Positions 34,747-42,649 are shown, counted from the first letter of the stretch. The stretch: 64,000 bases of DNA from CAG-557 sp045540315 (GCA_045540315.1 JAZQHA010000038.1:42939-106938), one strand, 5' to 3'. Notes: generated by a model not told the origin, from the letters alone. Numbers and translations: made by a program.

Positions 34747-34962
34747 TTATTTATGAAAAGCTTTAGCTTGGGATAAAATTTCTTTTCTGTCGATACCATA
34801 TTTATTATGTAATTTATTTACTTGTTTCCATCTACCTTTACCATGCAAATCTCTAGATAACTCAATGAAAGTATCGTCGCTTTCCATGTTGTTTTGATTA
34901 CAACACTTACGGGATGCGAAACCTAAACCTAGTGCAATCAAAATTGCTAAAATTGCTTCCAA
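34747..34962 (-). CDS. Small membrane-anchored protein of unknown function
   Basis: A 71-residue minus-strand ORF. An N-terminal hydrophobic segment (MEAILAILIALGLGFAS) would anchor it, followed by RKCCNQNN and a charged, helical cytoplasmic tail (FIELSRDLHGKGRWKQVNKL...). The TTG start at 34962 is 7-8 bases after AAAGGTGATG on that strand, which supports real translation. It lies between inverted repeats GGGGCGGTCCC (34609) and GGGACCGCCCC (35026), between hisS and aspS, and is the only minus-strand gene in this region. Not a family I recognise. Confidence 0.6.
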   Translation of the reverse strand: MEAILAILIALGLGFASRKCCNQNNMESDDTFIELSRDLHGKGRWKQVNKLHNKYGIDRKEILSQAKAFHK

Positions 34963-35137
34963 TTTTTATCATCACCTTTCAAAAAAATATTTTAAAAATT
35001 TATATTTGTTTTGTCAAGGCGCGTCGGGACCGCCCCTTTTCTGCGCGATTTTTGAAGCTAGATTAGAAAAATGAACTTTACTTATGGCGTTTATTAAGTT
35101 ATCATTTAAGTATAAATTTGGGATTAGGAGCAAGAAA

Positions 35138-36925
35138 ATGATTGATACGATGCATGGATTATCTCGGACGAATTACTGTGGCGAATGTGGGCTGAGTGAT
35201 GTCGGGAAAGAAGTAGTAGTATGCGGCTGGGTGCAGAGGCAGCGTGACCTGGGACATTTAATTTTTATAGATTTGCGCGACCGAACTGGTGTTGTCCAGC
35301 TGGCATTTAGCGACGAAACGGATGGGGATATTTTTAGAAAAGCTTTTGCGGTTAGGGCAGAGTTTGTGTTGGCTGCCAAGGGTGTTGTGAGAGAACGCTC
35401 CTCCAAAAATATGCAAATAACGACCGGCGAGATAGAAATAGATGTGACTGACTTGAGGGTACTTTCTGTTGCCCAGACGCCACCTTTTGAGGTGACTGTA
35501 GATTCAAATGCAAACGAGGAACTTCGATTAAAGTATAGGTATCTTGATTTAAGGAGGCCGAACGTACAGGATAAAATCATCGCTAGACACAAGATTGTGA
35601 AAATTGCGAGGAATTATTTTGATGACAATGGCTTCATTGAAGTTGAAACGCCTATGTTGATAAAGTCTACGCCGGAGGGCGCGCGTGATTATCTGGTCCC
35701 TTCACGAGAGTTTCCGGGTAAATTTTTTGCGTTGCCGCAGTCTCCACAATTATACAAGCAGTTACTGATGTTATCGGGCTTTGACAAGTATTTTCAGGTG
35801 GCGCGCTGCTTTAGAGATGAAGATTTGCGTGCGGACAGGCAACCTGAATTTACGCAAATAGACCTCGAAATGTCGTTTGTGGATAGTGAAGATGTTATGT
35901 CTACAATAGAGGGCTTTATTGCGAAAGTCTTTAAAGAAGTTCTCGACAAAGACGTGCAACTTCCGATAAAGCGCTTGACATACGATGAAGCTATGCGACG
36001 TTTTGGCTCCGATAAGCCAGACTTGCGCTTTAGAATGGAACTAGTTGACTTAACCGAACTTTTGAGAGGCTGCGAGTTTAAAGTATTTTCAAGTGCAATT
36101 GAAGAAAATGGCAAAGTTTGTGCTATAAATGCTAAGGGGATTGCCTCTAGGTTGCCGCGCAAGGAGATTGATAAGCTTACTGAGTGGATTCGCGACTACG
36201 GTGCTAAGGGGTTAGCTTGGACGAAAATTAACTCAGATGCAACCTCCAGTTCGTCTTATGAGAAATTTTTATCCGAGCAGGAAGTAAAAGCGATTAGAAA
36301 GGCTCTTCTAGCTGAGAATGACGATGTGATATTCATTGTGGCCAGTAGCAACCCTCAAGTTGTACTCGAAAGCCTTGGAGCTTTACGCTGCGAAATTGCT
36401 CGTAAGTTCGACATGATAAATACAAGTGAGCCAAATTTGCTTTGGGTGACAGAATTTCCCTTATTTGAATACGATGCAGAGGAAAAACGTTATGTGGCTA
36501 AGCATCACCCGTTTACCTCGCCTAGAGATGAGGATATAGAAAAACTCGATTCGGTTCCTCATAATGCTTACGCAAAGGCTTATGACTTGGTTCTTAATGG
36601 TAACGAGGTCGGCGGAGGCTCTATCCGCATCAATAATCCAGATGTGCAAAAGAAAATGTTTCAAGCTCTTGGGTTTACTCAAGATGAAGCTTATGCTAAA
36701 TTTGGCTTTTTGCTCGATGCGTTTAAGTACGGTGCTCCGCCGCATGGTGGTTTTGCTTTTGGCCTTGACAGGTTGGTTATGTTGATGTTAAACTGTAGCA
36801 GCATTCGCGATGTTATTGCGTTCCCGAAAGTTGCAAGTTCAGCAGAACTTATGACTTTATCGCCGGGCACTGTGGACAAAACTCAACTTGATGAGTTATC
36901 TATTGATTTAAATATAAAAAAGTAA
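35138..36925 (+). CDS. aspS: Aspartyl-tRNA synthetase
   Basis: A 595-residue bacterial-type class IIb synthetase. N-terminal OB anticodon-binding domain (GLSRTNYCGE, VVVCGWVQRQRDLGHLIFIDLRDRTG), motif 1 FIEVETPMLIKSTPEGARDYLVPSR, motif 2 ARCFRDEDLRADRQPEFTQID, the GAD insertion domain, and motif 3 GFAFGLDRLVMLML. ATG 35138 is 8 bases after AGGAG; the frame is open upstream to 35084, but those residues do not resemble AspRS. Whether it also charges tRNA-Asn cannot be told here. Confidence 0.95.
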   Translation: MIDTMHGLSRTNYCGECGLSDVGKEVVVCGWVQRQRDLGHLIFIDLRDRTGVVQLAFSDETDGDIFRKAFAVRAEFVLAAKGVVRERSSKNMQITTGEIEIDVTDLRVLSVAQTPPFEVTVDSNANEELRLKYRYLDLRRPNVQDKIIARHKIVKIARNYFDDNGFIEVETPMLIKSTPEGARDYLVPSREFPGKFFALPQSPQLYKQLLMLSGFDKYFQVARCFRDEDLRADRQPEFTQIDLEMSFVDSEDVMSTIEGFIAKVFKEVLDKDVQLPIKRLTYDEAMRRFGSDKPDLRFRMELVDLTELLRGCEFKVFSSAIEENGKVCAINAKGIASRLPRKEIDKLTEWIRDYGAKGLAWTKINSDATSSSSYEKFLSEQEVKAIRKALLAENDDVIFIVASSNPQVVLESLGALRCEIARKFDMINTSEPNLLWVTEFPLFEYDAEEKRYVAKHHPFTSPRDEDIEKLDSVPHNAYAKAYDLVLNGNEVGGGSIRINNPDVQKKMFQALGFTQDEAYAKFGFLLDAFKYGAPPHGGFAFGLDRLVMLMLNCSSIRDVIAFPKVASSAELMTLSPGTVDKTQLDELSIDLNIKK

Positions 36926-36965
36926 TTCATCGCTTTTTACATTTAGAAGGTGCCAGCCACAACGG

Positions 36966-37064
36966 GGCCGCGAGGCTGCTCCACGAAGTGGAGCATACCA
37001 AATCCTTTTTAAGGATTTGGTACACGACAAAACTCAATATTTGAGTTTTGTCGGCCTCGCGGCC
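36966..37064. repeat. Four-way-junction repeat, copy 6 (subfamily B)
   Basis: Perfect outer stem GGCCGCGAGGC / GCCTCGCGGCC. Arms: TGCTCCAC-gaa-GTGGAGCA, TACCAAATCCTT with complement, CGACAAAACTCAA with complement. All three arms are perfect. Followed by ~290 bases (37065-37358) without a gene, containing two copies of AATGGTTTTAG 32 bases apart and no other recognisable feature. Confidence 0.88.
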
Positions 37065-37358
37065 AAAGCTGAGGTTATTAGCGATACATAATGGTTTTAG
37101 GTTGTCCGTTATGACAATGGTTTTAGAATTGTACTTTCAATTTAATATTTTCAACTAAATGCTTAAACAAGTCTTAAATTAGTGGACAAACTTAGTCTTT
37201 TAGTCAAATTTTATTACCTTGGCAAAACGTTGAGGTGATATTATTTTATATAGTTTTTCCTTATGAAATGGTTCAAATTTTTGATATCAGATGGAGGTGA
37301 GAACGCGACTATTATGATGACAGGTTGCCGCTAATTTTTTTATTTTGGAGGTAGTTTG

Positions 37359-37646
37359 TTGAAAAAGATTTTTTGTATGTTTGCAGCAATTCTAATGTGT
37401 GCTGGGATTTCTCCTCGGGTGCAATCTTTTGCAGGTAAACCCAATATTACTGCCAAGGGTGAAAGAATTCGGGTAGCAATGAAAGAAAAAAGAAGAAAAA
37501 CAGGTCAACAAAACAAACACACTCATTCTTCAACGCAAAGTGACAGAGGGGAGGCAAGTACAGAGAGAGTAGAACATCGTCACGCTGCGGGAAATCGAAA
37601 TTTTAGATACACAAAAACGGGTAAAACAGATTTTAAACGATATTGA
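37359..37646 (+). CDS. Small basic secreted protein 1
   Basis: A 95-residue product starting at TTG 37359, 7 bases after GGAGG. A lysine-started hydrophobic signal peptide (LKKIFCMFAAILMCAGIS...) with probable cleavage after SFA (~residue 25) leaves a mature protein rich in Arg, Lys, His, Gln and Ser with almost no hydrophobic core, so probably unstructured or nucleic-acid/surface binding. It is the first of four adjacent genes with the same plan (37359, 37700, 37933, 38257) but little mature-region similarity. No family recognised. Confidence 0.65.
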   Translation: MKKIFCMFAAILMCAGISPRVQSFAGKPNITAKGERIRVAMKEKRRKTGQQNKHTHSSTQSDRGEASTERVEHRHAAGNRNFRYTKTGKTDFKRY

Positions 37647-37699
37647 TTAAGTTGATATTATCTATCTTAATAATGATTTTAGAAAGGATGCACCTGGAT

Positions 37700-37912
37700 T
37701 TGAAAAAGTTGCTTTGTGTATTCGTTGCTTTATTATCTATGTTTTCAGGGTTGAATAGTTTGTGCAGTGCAGGCAAAAGTCAAAAGCGAATTCCAAGTAA
37801 TCAACGCGAGCAATTGAGACGAATTAACAGTAAGTGCCACCGTACACCAAAAGAAAAATATCACTACAAACGCAAAAAAAGAACTGCAATAAATTTTATT
37901 AAATTATCGTAG
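37700..37912 (+). CDS. Small basic secreted protein 2
   Basis: A 70-residue product from TTG 37700. The start is chosen from the spacing AAAGGATG + ~9 bases, which is repeated in the next two genes; an ATG at 37688 overlaps that RBS. Signal peptide LKKLLCVFVALLSMFSGLNSL, cleavage near CSA. The mature part is ~45 residues, about 40 percent Lys/Arg (KSQKR, REQLRR, KEKYHYKRKKR) with one Cys. Function unknown. Confidence 0.62.
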   Translation: MKKLLCVFVALLSMFSGLNSLCSAGKSQKRIPSNQREQLRRINSKCHRTPKEKYHYKRKKRTAINFIKLS

Positions 37913-37932
37913 CTTGAAAGGATGTATTTATT

Positions 37933-38190
37933 TTGAAAAAATTACTTAATATATGTGCATTATTGTCTATGCTGTTCAATACAAATGTATGCGAGGCAAG
38001 TTCTTCGGAGACTGATGTGCCGAATTTGCAAGTTTCTGCCACACGAGAATCACGTTCATCAGAAGTTAGGAGTAGAAGCGATAGTTGCGGTAGTGATGGA
38101 AGCAATCGTAGAAGGCGCTCTCCAAAAAGAACTTATGACGTGAGACCGCGCAGAAATACTAAAGCGGTGCGGCCAAACTTTAAAAAATAG
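37933..38190 (+). CDS. Small basic secreted protein 3
   Basis: An 85-residue product from TTG 37933, preceded by GAAAGGATG. Signal peptide LKKLLNICALLSMLFNTNVCEA. The mature chain is Ser/Arg-rich with SR-like runs (TRESRSSEVRSRSDS, NRRRRSPKR) and a basic tail. Signal sequence and RBS layout closely match the neighbouring genes, pointing to duplication followed by rapid change of the mature part. Function unknown. Confidence 0.62.
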   Translation: MKKLLNICALLSMLFNTNVCEASSSETDVPNLQVSATRESRSSEVRSRSDSCGSDGSNRRRRSPKRTYDVRPRRNTKAVRPNFKK

Positions 38191-38256
38191 TGTGATTGTT
38201 TTGTCTGGCAGAATAAAAAATTGAGTTTAATAATTTATTGAAAGGATGTCTTTATT

Positions 38257-38508
38257 GTGAGAAAGTTATCTTGTGTATTGATGTCAATTTCTATGTTATT
38301 TTGCATGACTATTAATCCATGTGTTGCTAGCGACCGAGAAGATTCTCGAGGTAGCCATACAAGTAGAGACCGAAGTGGAAGTCCTGGTTCTGGTGGGCAA
38401 CAAAAGCCAAATAGAAGCGAACGCCGTCGAGATGTTAAATCTTCTCGAAAAGCAAGAAAGTCTTCCGCTACAGAGGCAAGAAAACGTTATAATTCCTGCA
38501 AATATTAA
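38257..38508 (+). CDS. Small basic secreted protein 4
   Basis: An 83-residue product from GTG 38257 with AAAGGATG upstream. Signal peptide VRKLSCVLMSISMLFCMTINPCVA, cleavage after CVA. The mature part is polar and low-complexity (SRDRSGSPGSGGQQ, RSERRRDVKSSRKARKSS) and ends in a Cys-containing tail NSCKY. Repeat copy 7 starts 26 bases after the stop. Function unknown. Confidence 0.62.
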   Translation: MRKLSCVLMSISMLFCMTINPCVASDREDSRGSHTSRDRSGSPGSGGQQKPNRSERRRDVKSSRKARKSSATEARKRYNSCKY

Positions 38509-38534
38509 GTCGATAAATTATTAGCAATAATGAT

Positions 38535-38638
38535 GGGCCGCGAGGCAGCTACATGCTTTTGCATGTAGCTGCCCAGTCCTTTTTAAGGACTGGGTTTCGT
38601 ATGAACTCAAGTTTTTGAGTTCATACGGCCTCGCGGCC
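38535..38638. repeat. Four-way-junction repeat, copy 7 (subfamily B)
   Basis: Perfect outer stem GGGCCGCGAGGC / GCCTCGCGGCCC. Arms: GCAGCTACATGC with complement, CCCAGTCCTT with complement, CGTATGAACTCAA with complement. All perfectly paired. Lies directly upstream of the S10-operon promoter. Confidence 0.88.
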
Positions 38639-38689
38639 CCCTTGTGGTTAGATGCGTTTGAAAAAAATTCAAAAAAAGCTGTAAAATAC

Positions 38690-38718
38690 TTGAACTTTTG
38701 CGGTGAGTATGGTATGAT
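38690..38718 (+). promoter_or_regulatory. Promoter of the S10 ribosomal operon
   Basis: TTGAAC (38690-38695), 17-base spacer, TATGAT (38713-38718). Nothing better is seen before rpsJ, so the transcript would have a ~270-base leader. Confidence 0.6.
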
Positions 38719-38724
38719 ATATCA

Positions 38725-38990
38725 GTGTGACTGCACATTGATATGCGTTGAAGCGGGAGGTTGCGGCTATTTTTGCCGGTTTTTCCGTGGAGTATGTCCG
38801 ATTTTCAAACCGGGCGATTAATTTATTTGATGCGACTCTAGTGATAGAATCGCAGAGCTCTTTTTATTCATCCCCGGAGCTTTTGCAATAGCATTAGCAG
38901 CCGGTTTTTTAGTCTCGAGAGACGAAACACCCGGACGAGTGTTTGAATTTTTAAAGAGCGCGCCCGCCAACTACTATAAAGGAGGCGATT
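38725..38990 (+). promoter_or_regulatory. Long structured 5' leader of the S10 operon
   Basis: About 270 bases with no convincing ORF. Inverted repeats include CCGGTTT / AAACCGG (38776-38813) and GCGACTCTA / TAGAATCGC (38832 region, one mismatch) followed by GAGCTCTTTTT. This could be an autoregulatory leader for a ribosomal protein, but it matches no leader family I can name. Confidence 0.4.
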
Positions 38991-38993
38991 ACT

Positions 38994-39305
38994 ATGGCAG
39001 TCAAAGAAAAGATAAGGATAAGACTTAAAGGGTACGACCATCAGTTGGTTGATCAGTCTGCTGAACGTATTGTTCAAACGGCTACTCGAACAGGTGCCAA
39101 GGTTTCTGGTCCGGTTCCGCTACCTACTGAAAAACAAGTTATCACGATCCTTAGAGCTGTTCACAAGTATAAGGACAGTCGTGAGCAATTTGAAATGCGT
39201 ACTCACAAAAGACTTATCGATGTCTTAAGACCATCAAATAAGACCGTTGAGGCTCTTATGGGTCTGGATCTCCCTGCTGGCGTTGACATTGAGATTAAAC
39301 TTTAA
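38994..39305 (+). CDS. rpsJ: 30S ribosomal protein S10
   Basis: A 103-residue protein with the S10 hallmarks IRIRLKGYDHQLVDQSAERIV, VSGPVPLPTEKQ and the C-terminal THKRLIDVLRPSNKTVEALMGLDLPAGVDIEIKL. It is both a 30S head protein and the NusE transcription antitermination factor. First gene of the S10 operon, with RBS AAAGGAGG. Confidence 0.97.
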   Translation: MAVKEKIRIRLKGYDHQLVDQSAERIVQTATRTGAKVSGPVPLPTEKQVITILRAVHKYKDSREQFEMRTHKRLIDVLRPSNKTVEALMGLDLPAGVDIEIKL

Positions 39306-39384
39306 TCTTTCGTTAACCAACCACGGTCGGGGTCATGTTGGAGGAAATCCCTTCAACCAATAACCTATCTAGGAGGATGTATTT

Positions 39385-40062
39385 ATGCAAAAAGCTATCA
39401 TCGGTAAAAAAATCGGTATGACTCAGATTTTCGATGAAAACGGCAACGTTATCCCTGTTACTGTTGTAGAAGCAGGCCCATGCGTTGTTGCACAGAAGAA
39501 AACTGTCGATAACGATGGTTACGATTCTGTTCAAATGGGATTTGGCGACATTAAACTCAAGTTTAAAAAGGGTACTAGGTCCGCTAAATTCGATGAAAAA
39601 CCTATTAACGTCACTTTGGCTATGCAAGGTCACTTCGCAAAGGCTGACGTCGCTCCGAAAAGAGTGCTCCGTGAGTTTCGCTTTGAGGATACCAGTGTCT
39701 ACAATGTAGGCGATATCATTAAGGCGGACGTTTTTGCGCAAGGCGACAAAGTCGATGTTACCGGCACAAGCAAAGGTAAAGGCTATGCTGGCGTTATCAA
39801 AAGATGGAACGCAAGACGCTTAAAAGAAACTCATGGTTCTGGTCCTGTTGTTCGTCATGGCGGCTCAATCGGTGCTTGCTCTGACCCTTCAAGAGTTTTT
39901 AAGGGCACAAAAATGGCAGGTCACTTGGGCGCCGAGAAAGTTACTGTTCAAAATCTTGAAATCGTTAAAATCGATGTTGAGAATAACCTAATTGCTATTA
40001 AGGGCGCTATCCCTGGTGCAAACGGCGGAACAGTAGAAATTAAACAAAGCGTTAAGGCTTAA
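39385..40062 (+). CDS. rplC: 50S ribosomal protein L3
   Basis: A 225-residue bacterial L3 (IIGKKIGMTQIFDENG, GTSKGKGYAGVIKRWN, the HGSGPVVRHGGSIGACSDPSRVFKG finger that reaches the peptidyl-transferase centre, MAGHLGAEKVTVQNLE). RBS AGGAGG. Directly followed by rplD. Confidence 0.97.
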   Translation: MQKAIIGKKIGMTQIFDENGNVIPVTVVEAGPCVVAQKKTVDNDGYDSVQMGFGDIKLKFKKGTRSAKFDEKPINVTLAMQGHFAKADVAPKRVLREFRFEDTSVYNVGDIIKADVFAQGDKVDVTGTSKGKGYAGVIKRWNARRLKETHGSGPVVRHGGSIGACSDPSRVFKGTKMAGHLGAEKVTVQNLEIVKIDVENNLIAIKGAIPGANGGTVEIKQSVKA

Positions 40063-40079
40063 GGGAAGGAGGAATCATA

Positions 40080-40703
40080 ATGCCAAAAGTTCAAGTTCTT
40101 GATATGAATGGTCAAAAAGTCGATGAAATACAACTTTCCGATGCCGTTTTCGGTATTGAGCCAAATAAGGTTTTGCTCCACGAGATGGTTGTGAATTACT
40201 TAGCTAATCAACGTCAAGGTACACAATCTGCTTTAACTCGCGCTGAGGTTGCTGGCGGTGGACGTAAACCTTGGAGACAAAAAGGTACTGGCCACGCAAG
40301 ACAAGGTTCGATTCGTGCACCTCAATGGAGACACGGTGGAATCGTATTTGCGCCAAAGCCTCGCGATTACAGCTACACTGTGAACAAGAAAGAAAGACGC
40401 CTTGCTATGAAATCCGCTTTCTCGGCTAAGGCTCAGGATAACAACATTATTGTTCTCGATAAGTTGACGCTTGAAAATTACAAAACTCGGGACATCGCAA
40501 ATATGTTGACCGCAGTTAATGCAAATAAGAAAACATTATTGGTTCTGCCTGAAGTGGACCAGAAGGTTATTTTCTCTGCGAGAAATATTCCTGGTGTTAA
40601 AACCGCTCAAGTTAATACTCTTAATGTTTATGATATTCTAAATTACGATAGCTTAATTATCGTTAGAGATGCTGTTAGCAAGATTGAGGAGGTGTATGCT
40701 TAA
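40080..40703 (+). CDS. rplD: 50S ribosomal protein L4
   Basis: A 207-residue L4. The long internal loop lining the exit tunnel is visible at AEVAGGGRKPWRQKGTGHARQGSIRAPQWRHGGIVFAP. In many bacteria L4 represses the S10 operon through its leader, which makes the long leader at 38725-38990 notable. RBS AAGGAGG; it abuts rplW. Confidence 0.97.
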   Translation: MPKVQVLDMNGQKVDEIQLSDAVFGIEPNKVLLHEMVVNYLANQRQGTQSALTRAEVAGGGRKPWRQKGTGHARQGSIRAPQWRHGGIVFAPKPRDYSYTVNKKERRLAMKSAFSAKAQDNNIIVLDKLTLENYKTRDIANMLTAVNANKKTLLVLPEVDQKVIFSARNIPGVKTAQVNTLNVYDILNYDSLIIVRDAVSKIEEVYA

Positions 40704-40994
40704 ATGGTAGCTCAAGATATTATTATTCGTCCGATTATCACAGAAAAAACTATGACCGGAAATGCCATGAAAATGTACACTTTCGAGGTCGCTAAAAATG
40801 CTAATAAAATTGAGATTAAGAAAGCCGTAGAAGAACTTTTCGGAGTTAAAGTAGCTAAGGTTAACACCTTGAACGTTAAAGGTCATCTGAGACGTCAAGG
40901 CAGAACTCAAGGTTATACCTCCGACTGGAAAAAAGCTTACGTTACCCTCACCGAGGACAGCAAGGCCATTGAGTTCTTTGAAGGGATGGTATAG
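40704..40994 (+). CDS. rplW: 50S ribosomal protein L23
   Basis: A 96-residue L23 (IIIRPIITEKTMTGNAMKMYTFEVAKNANKIEIKKAVEELF, KVNTLNVKGHLRRQGRTQGYTSDWKKAYVTL), the exit-tunnel docking site for SRP and trigger factor. Its ATG follows the rplD stop with no gap. The next start codon (40995) follows its stop immediately. Confidence 0.97.
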   Translation: MVAQDIIIRPIITEKTMTGNAMKMYTFEVAKNANKIEIKKAVEELFGVKVAKVNTLNVKGHLRRQGRTQGYTSDWKKAYVTLTEDSKAIEFFEGMV

Positions 40995-41474
40995 TTGAGT
41001 TTCAAAAATACATTTTTCAAATGGTTAGATAAGTTGGAAAATGTCAAAATATCACCCATGTGGGGATATTCTTTCGCAGTATGTTTGATTTTATTCTGGC
41101 TGGTTCTAAATTTAGCTGAGTCCTCCATTTATGCGGGAGGAGGAACTTATGTTGACCTTTGGTTTTTTGTAAGCAGCTTAACTCTGTGGAGTGGAATTGT
41201 ATTATTGGTGTTAACAAAAAAATCAAAAAGATATGGTGCAAAAATTGCAAGACTTTCTTCGGTTATTTCCGTTTTAGTTGCGGTTTTACTTTCTAGGTTT
41301 ATCCCAAGTAAGGCACAAATGAATGGAGATTGCTACGTTAACATAATGTTTCCGATTTGTTTACTGATTTATGTTGTGGCTGGATTTTTAGGGTATGCAT
41401 GTGGCAAATATATTGCAAAGAAAATTAAAGATAGTAATATGGCTACGGTGAAAGAGGAACTTTCACAAAGCTAG
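40995..41474 (+). CDS. Polytopic membrane protein inserted in the S10 operon
   Basis: A 159-residue protein of no family I recognise. Four membrane segments are visible at about 23-42, 53-73, 85-106 and 117-141, with basic loops (KKSKRYGAK, KYIAKKIKDSN) placed as expected for cytoplasmic sides. It starts at TTG immediately after the rplW stop; GAAGGGATGG in the rplW 3' end can serve as RBS. It ends 19 bases before rplB, which keeps its own AAGGAG. Bacterial S10 operons normally run rplW-rplB directly, so this is an extra gene made from the ribosomal message. Confidence 0.75.
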   Translation: MSFKNTFFKWLDKLENVKISPMWGYSFAVCLILFWLVLNLAESSIYAGGGTYVDLWFFVSSLTLWSGIVLLVLTKKSKRYGAKIARLSSVISVLVAVLLSRFIPSKAQMNGDCYVNIMFPICLLIYVVAGFLGYACGKYIAKKIKDSNMATVKEELSQS

Positions 41475-41493
41475 GTAAGGAGTGAGAACATAG

Positions 41494-42327
41494 ATGGCTA
41501 TTAAAAATTATAAACCGACTACCCCGTCGAGAAGACATATGTCGGTTGTCGATTACTCCGGACTTTCTAAAGTGGCTCCAGAAAAAAGCCTTCTTGAGCC
41601 TATGACTAAAAATTCCGGTCGTAATAGCTACGGTAGAATTACTGTTCGTCACAGAGGCGGCGGTAACCGTAGAAAGTATCGTATCATCGACTTTAAACGG
41701 CAGAAAACTGATATGTCTGCTACCGTTTTAACCATCGAGTACGATCCAAACCGTTCTGCTCACATTGCATTAGTTCAATATGAGGACGGAGAAAAAAGTT
41801 ATATCATTGCCCCTAACGGCTTGAAAGTTGGAGATACAATCGTTGCCGGCGAGAACGCTGACATTAAACCAGGTAATGCACTTCCGCTTTCTAGCATCCC
41901 AACAGGTACATTCATCCATAACGTTGAGTTGTATCCGGGTAAGGGCGCTCAATTCGCTAGAGCTGCCGGAATTATGGCTCAGCTTATGGCTAAGGAAGGT
42001 AAATTCGCACTTTTGAGATTACCTTCGGGCGAGCTAAGAAATGTCCCGGTTGAGTGTATGGCTACTGTAGGTCAAGTTGGAAACACCGACCACGAGAATG
42101 TGAAAATCGGTAAGGCTGGGCGTAAACGTAATATGGGTATCCGCCCAACTGTTCGTGGTTCTGTTATGAACCCGTGCGATCACCCGCATGGTGGTGGTGA
42201 GGGTAAAAGCCCAATTGGACGTCCTGGACCTGTTACGCCGTGGGGTAAACCAGCTCTTGGCTACAAGACCAGAAAGAAACGCAATAGAACTGATAAGTTT
42301 ATTGTTAAACGTAGAAACGGTAAATAA
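41494..42327 (+). CDS. rplB: 50S ribosomal protein L2
   Basis: A 277-residue L2 (MAIKNYKPTTPSRRHMSVVDYS, RNSYGRITVRHRGGGNRRKYR, and the C-terminal VMNPCDHPHGGGEGKSPIGRPGPVTPWGKPALG containing the conserved His of the HPHGGGEG loop). Required for subunit joining and peptidyl transfer. RBS AAGGAG. Confidence 0.97.
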   Translation: MAIKNYKPTTPSRRHMSVVDYSGLSKVAPEKSLLEPMTKNSGRNSYGRITVRHRGGGNRRKYRIIDFKRQKTDMSATVLTIEYDPNRSAHIALVQYEDGEKSYIIAPNGLKVGDTIVAGENADIKPGNALPLSSIPTGTFIHNVELYPGKGAQFARAAGIMAQLMAKEGKFALLRLPSGELRNVPVECMATVGQVGNTDHENVKIGKAGRKRNMGIRPTVRGSVMNPCDHPHGGGEGKSPIGRPGPVTPWGKPALGYKTRKKRNRTDKFIVKRRNGK

Positions 42328-42353
42328 GCAACACAGAAAGGAGCTTGATTTAT

Positions 42354-42626
42354 ATGAGCAGAAGTCTAAAAAAAGGCCCTTATGTGCAGCCTGTGCTGCT
42401 TAAACGAGTTAAGGAAATGAACGACAACGGCGAGAAGAAAGTCCTCAAGACTTGGAGCCGCTCATCTACAATTTTCCCGGACTTCGTTGGGCACACATTT
42501 GCCGTGCATGACGGTCGTAAACATGTGCCGGTATATGTGACTGAAGATATGGTTGGCCATAAGCTCGGTGAGTTTGCACCAACTAGAACTTTTAAAGGTC
42601 ATGCCGGTTCAAAAACTACTAAATAA
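42354..42626 (+). CDS. rpsS: 30S ribosomal protein S19
   Basis: A 90-residue S19 (MSRSLKKGPYVQPVLLKRV, KTWSRSSTIFPDFVGHTFAVHDGRKHVPVYVTEDMVGHKLGEFAPTRTF). ATG 42354 is used: the family begins MSRSxKKGP, and AAAGGAG lies upstream; the in-frame codon at 42345 is too close. Confidence 0.97.
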   Translation: MSRSLKKGPYVQPVLLKRVKEMNDNGEKKVLKTWSRSSTIFPDFVGHTFAVHDGRKHVPVYVTEDMVGHKLGEFAPTRTFKGHAGSKTTK

Positions 42627-42649
42627 CAGCCGAAAGGAGTGTAATTTAC

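Noticed and set aside
36926..37080. Repeat copy 6 as a simple rho-independent terminator for aspS
   Set aside because: There is no T-run after the closing stem, and the same structure occurs in both orientations and in places without upstream genes on that strand.
37090..37135. Two copies of AATGGTTTTAG with 32-base spacing, considered as a CRISPR remnant
   Set aside because: Only two short copies, no third repeat, no cas genes; too weak.
38615..38821. 68-codon cysteine-rich frame at the S10 leader (ends CVEAGGCGYFCRFFRGVCPIFKPGD)
   Set aside because: It starts inside the palindromic repeat and spans the promoter; it has no ribosome binding site, so cysteine richness is probably chance.
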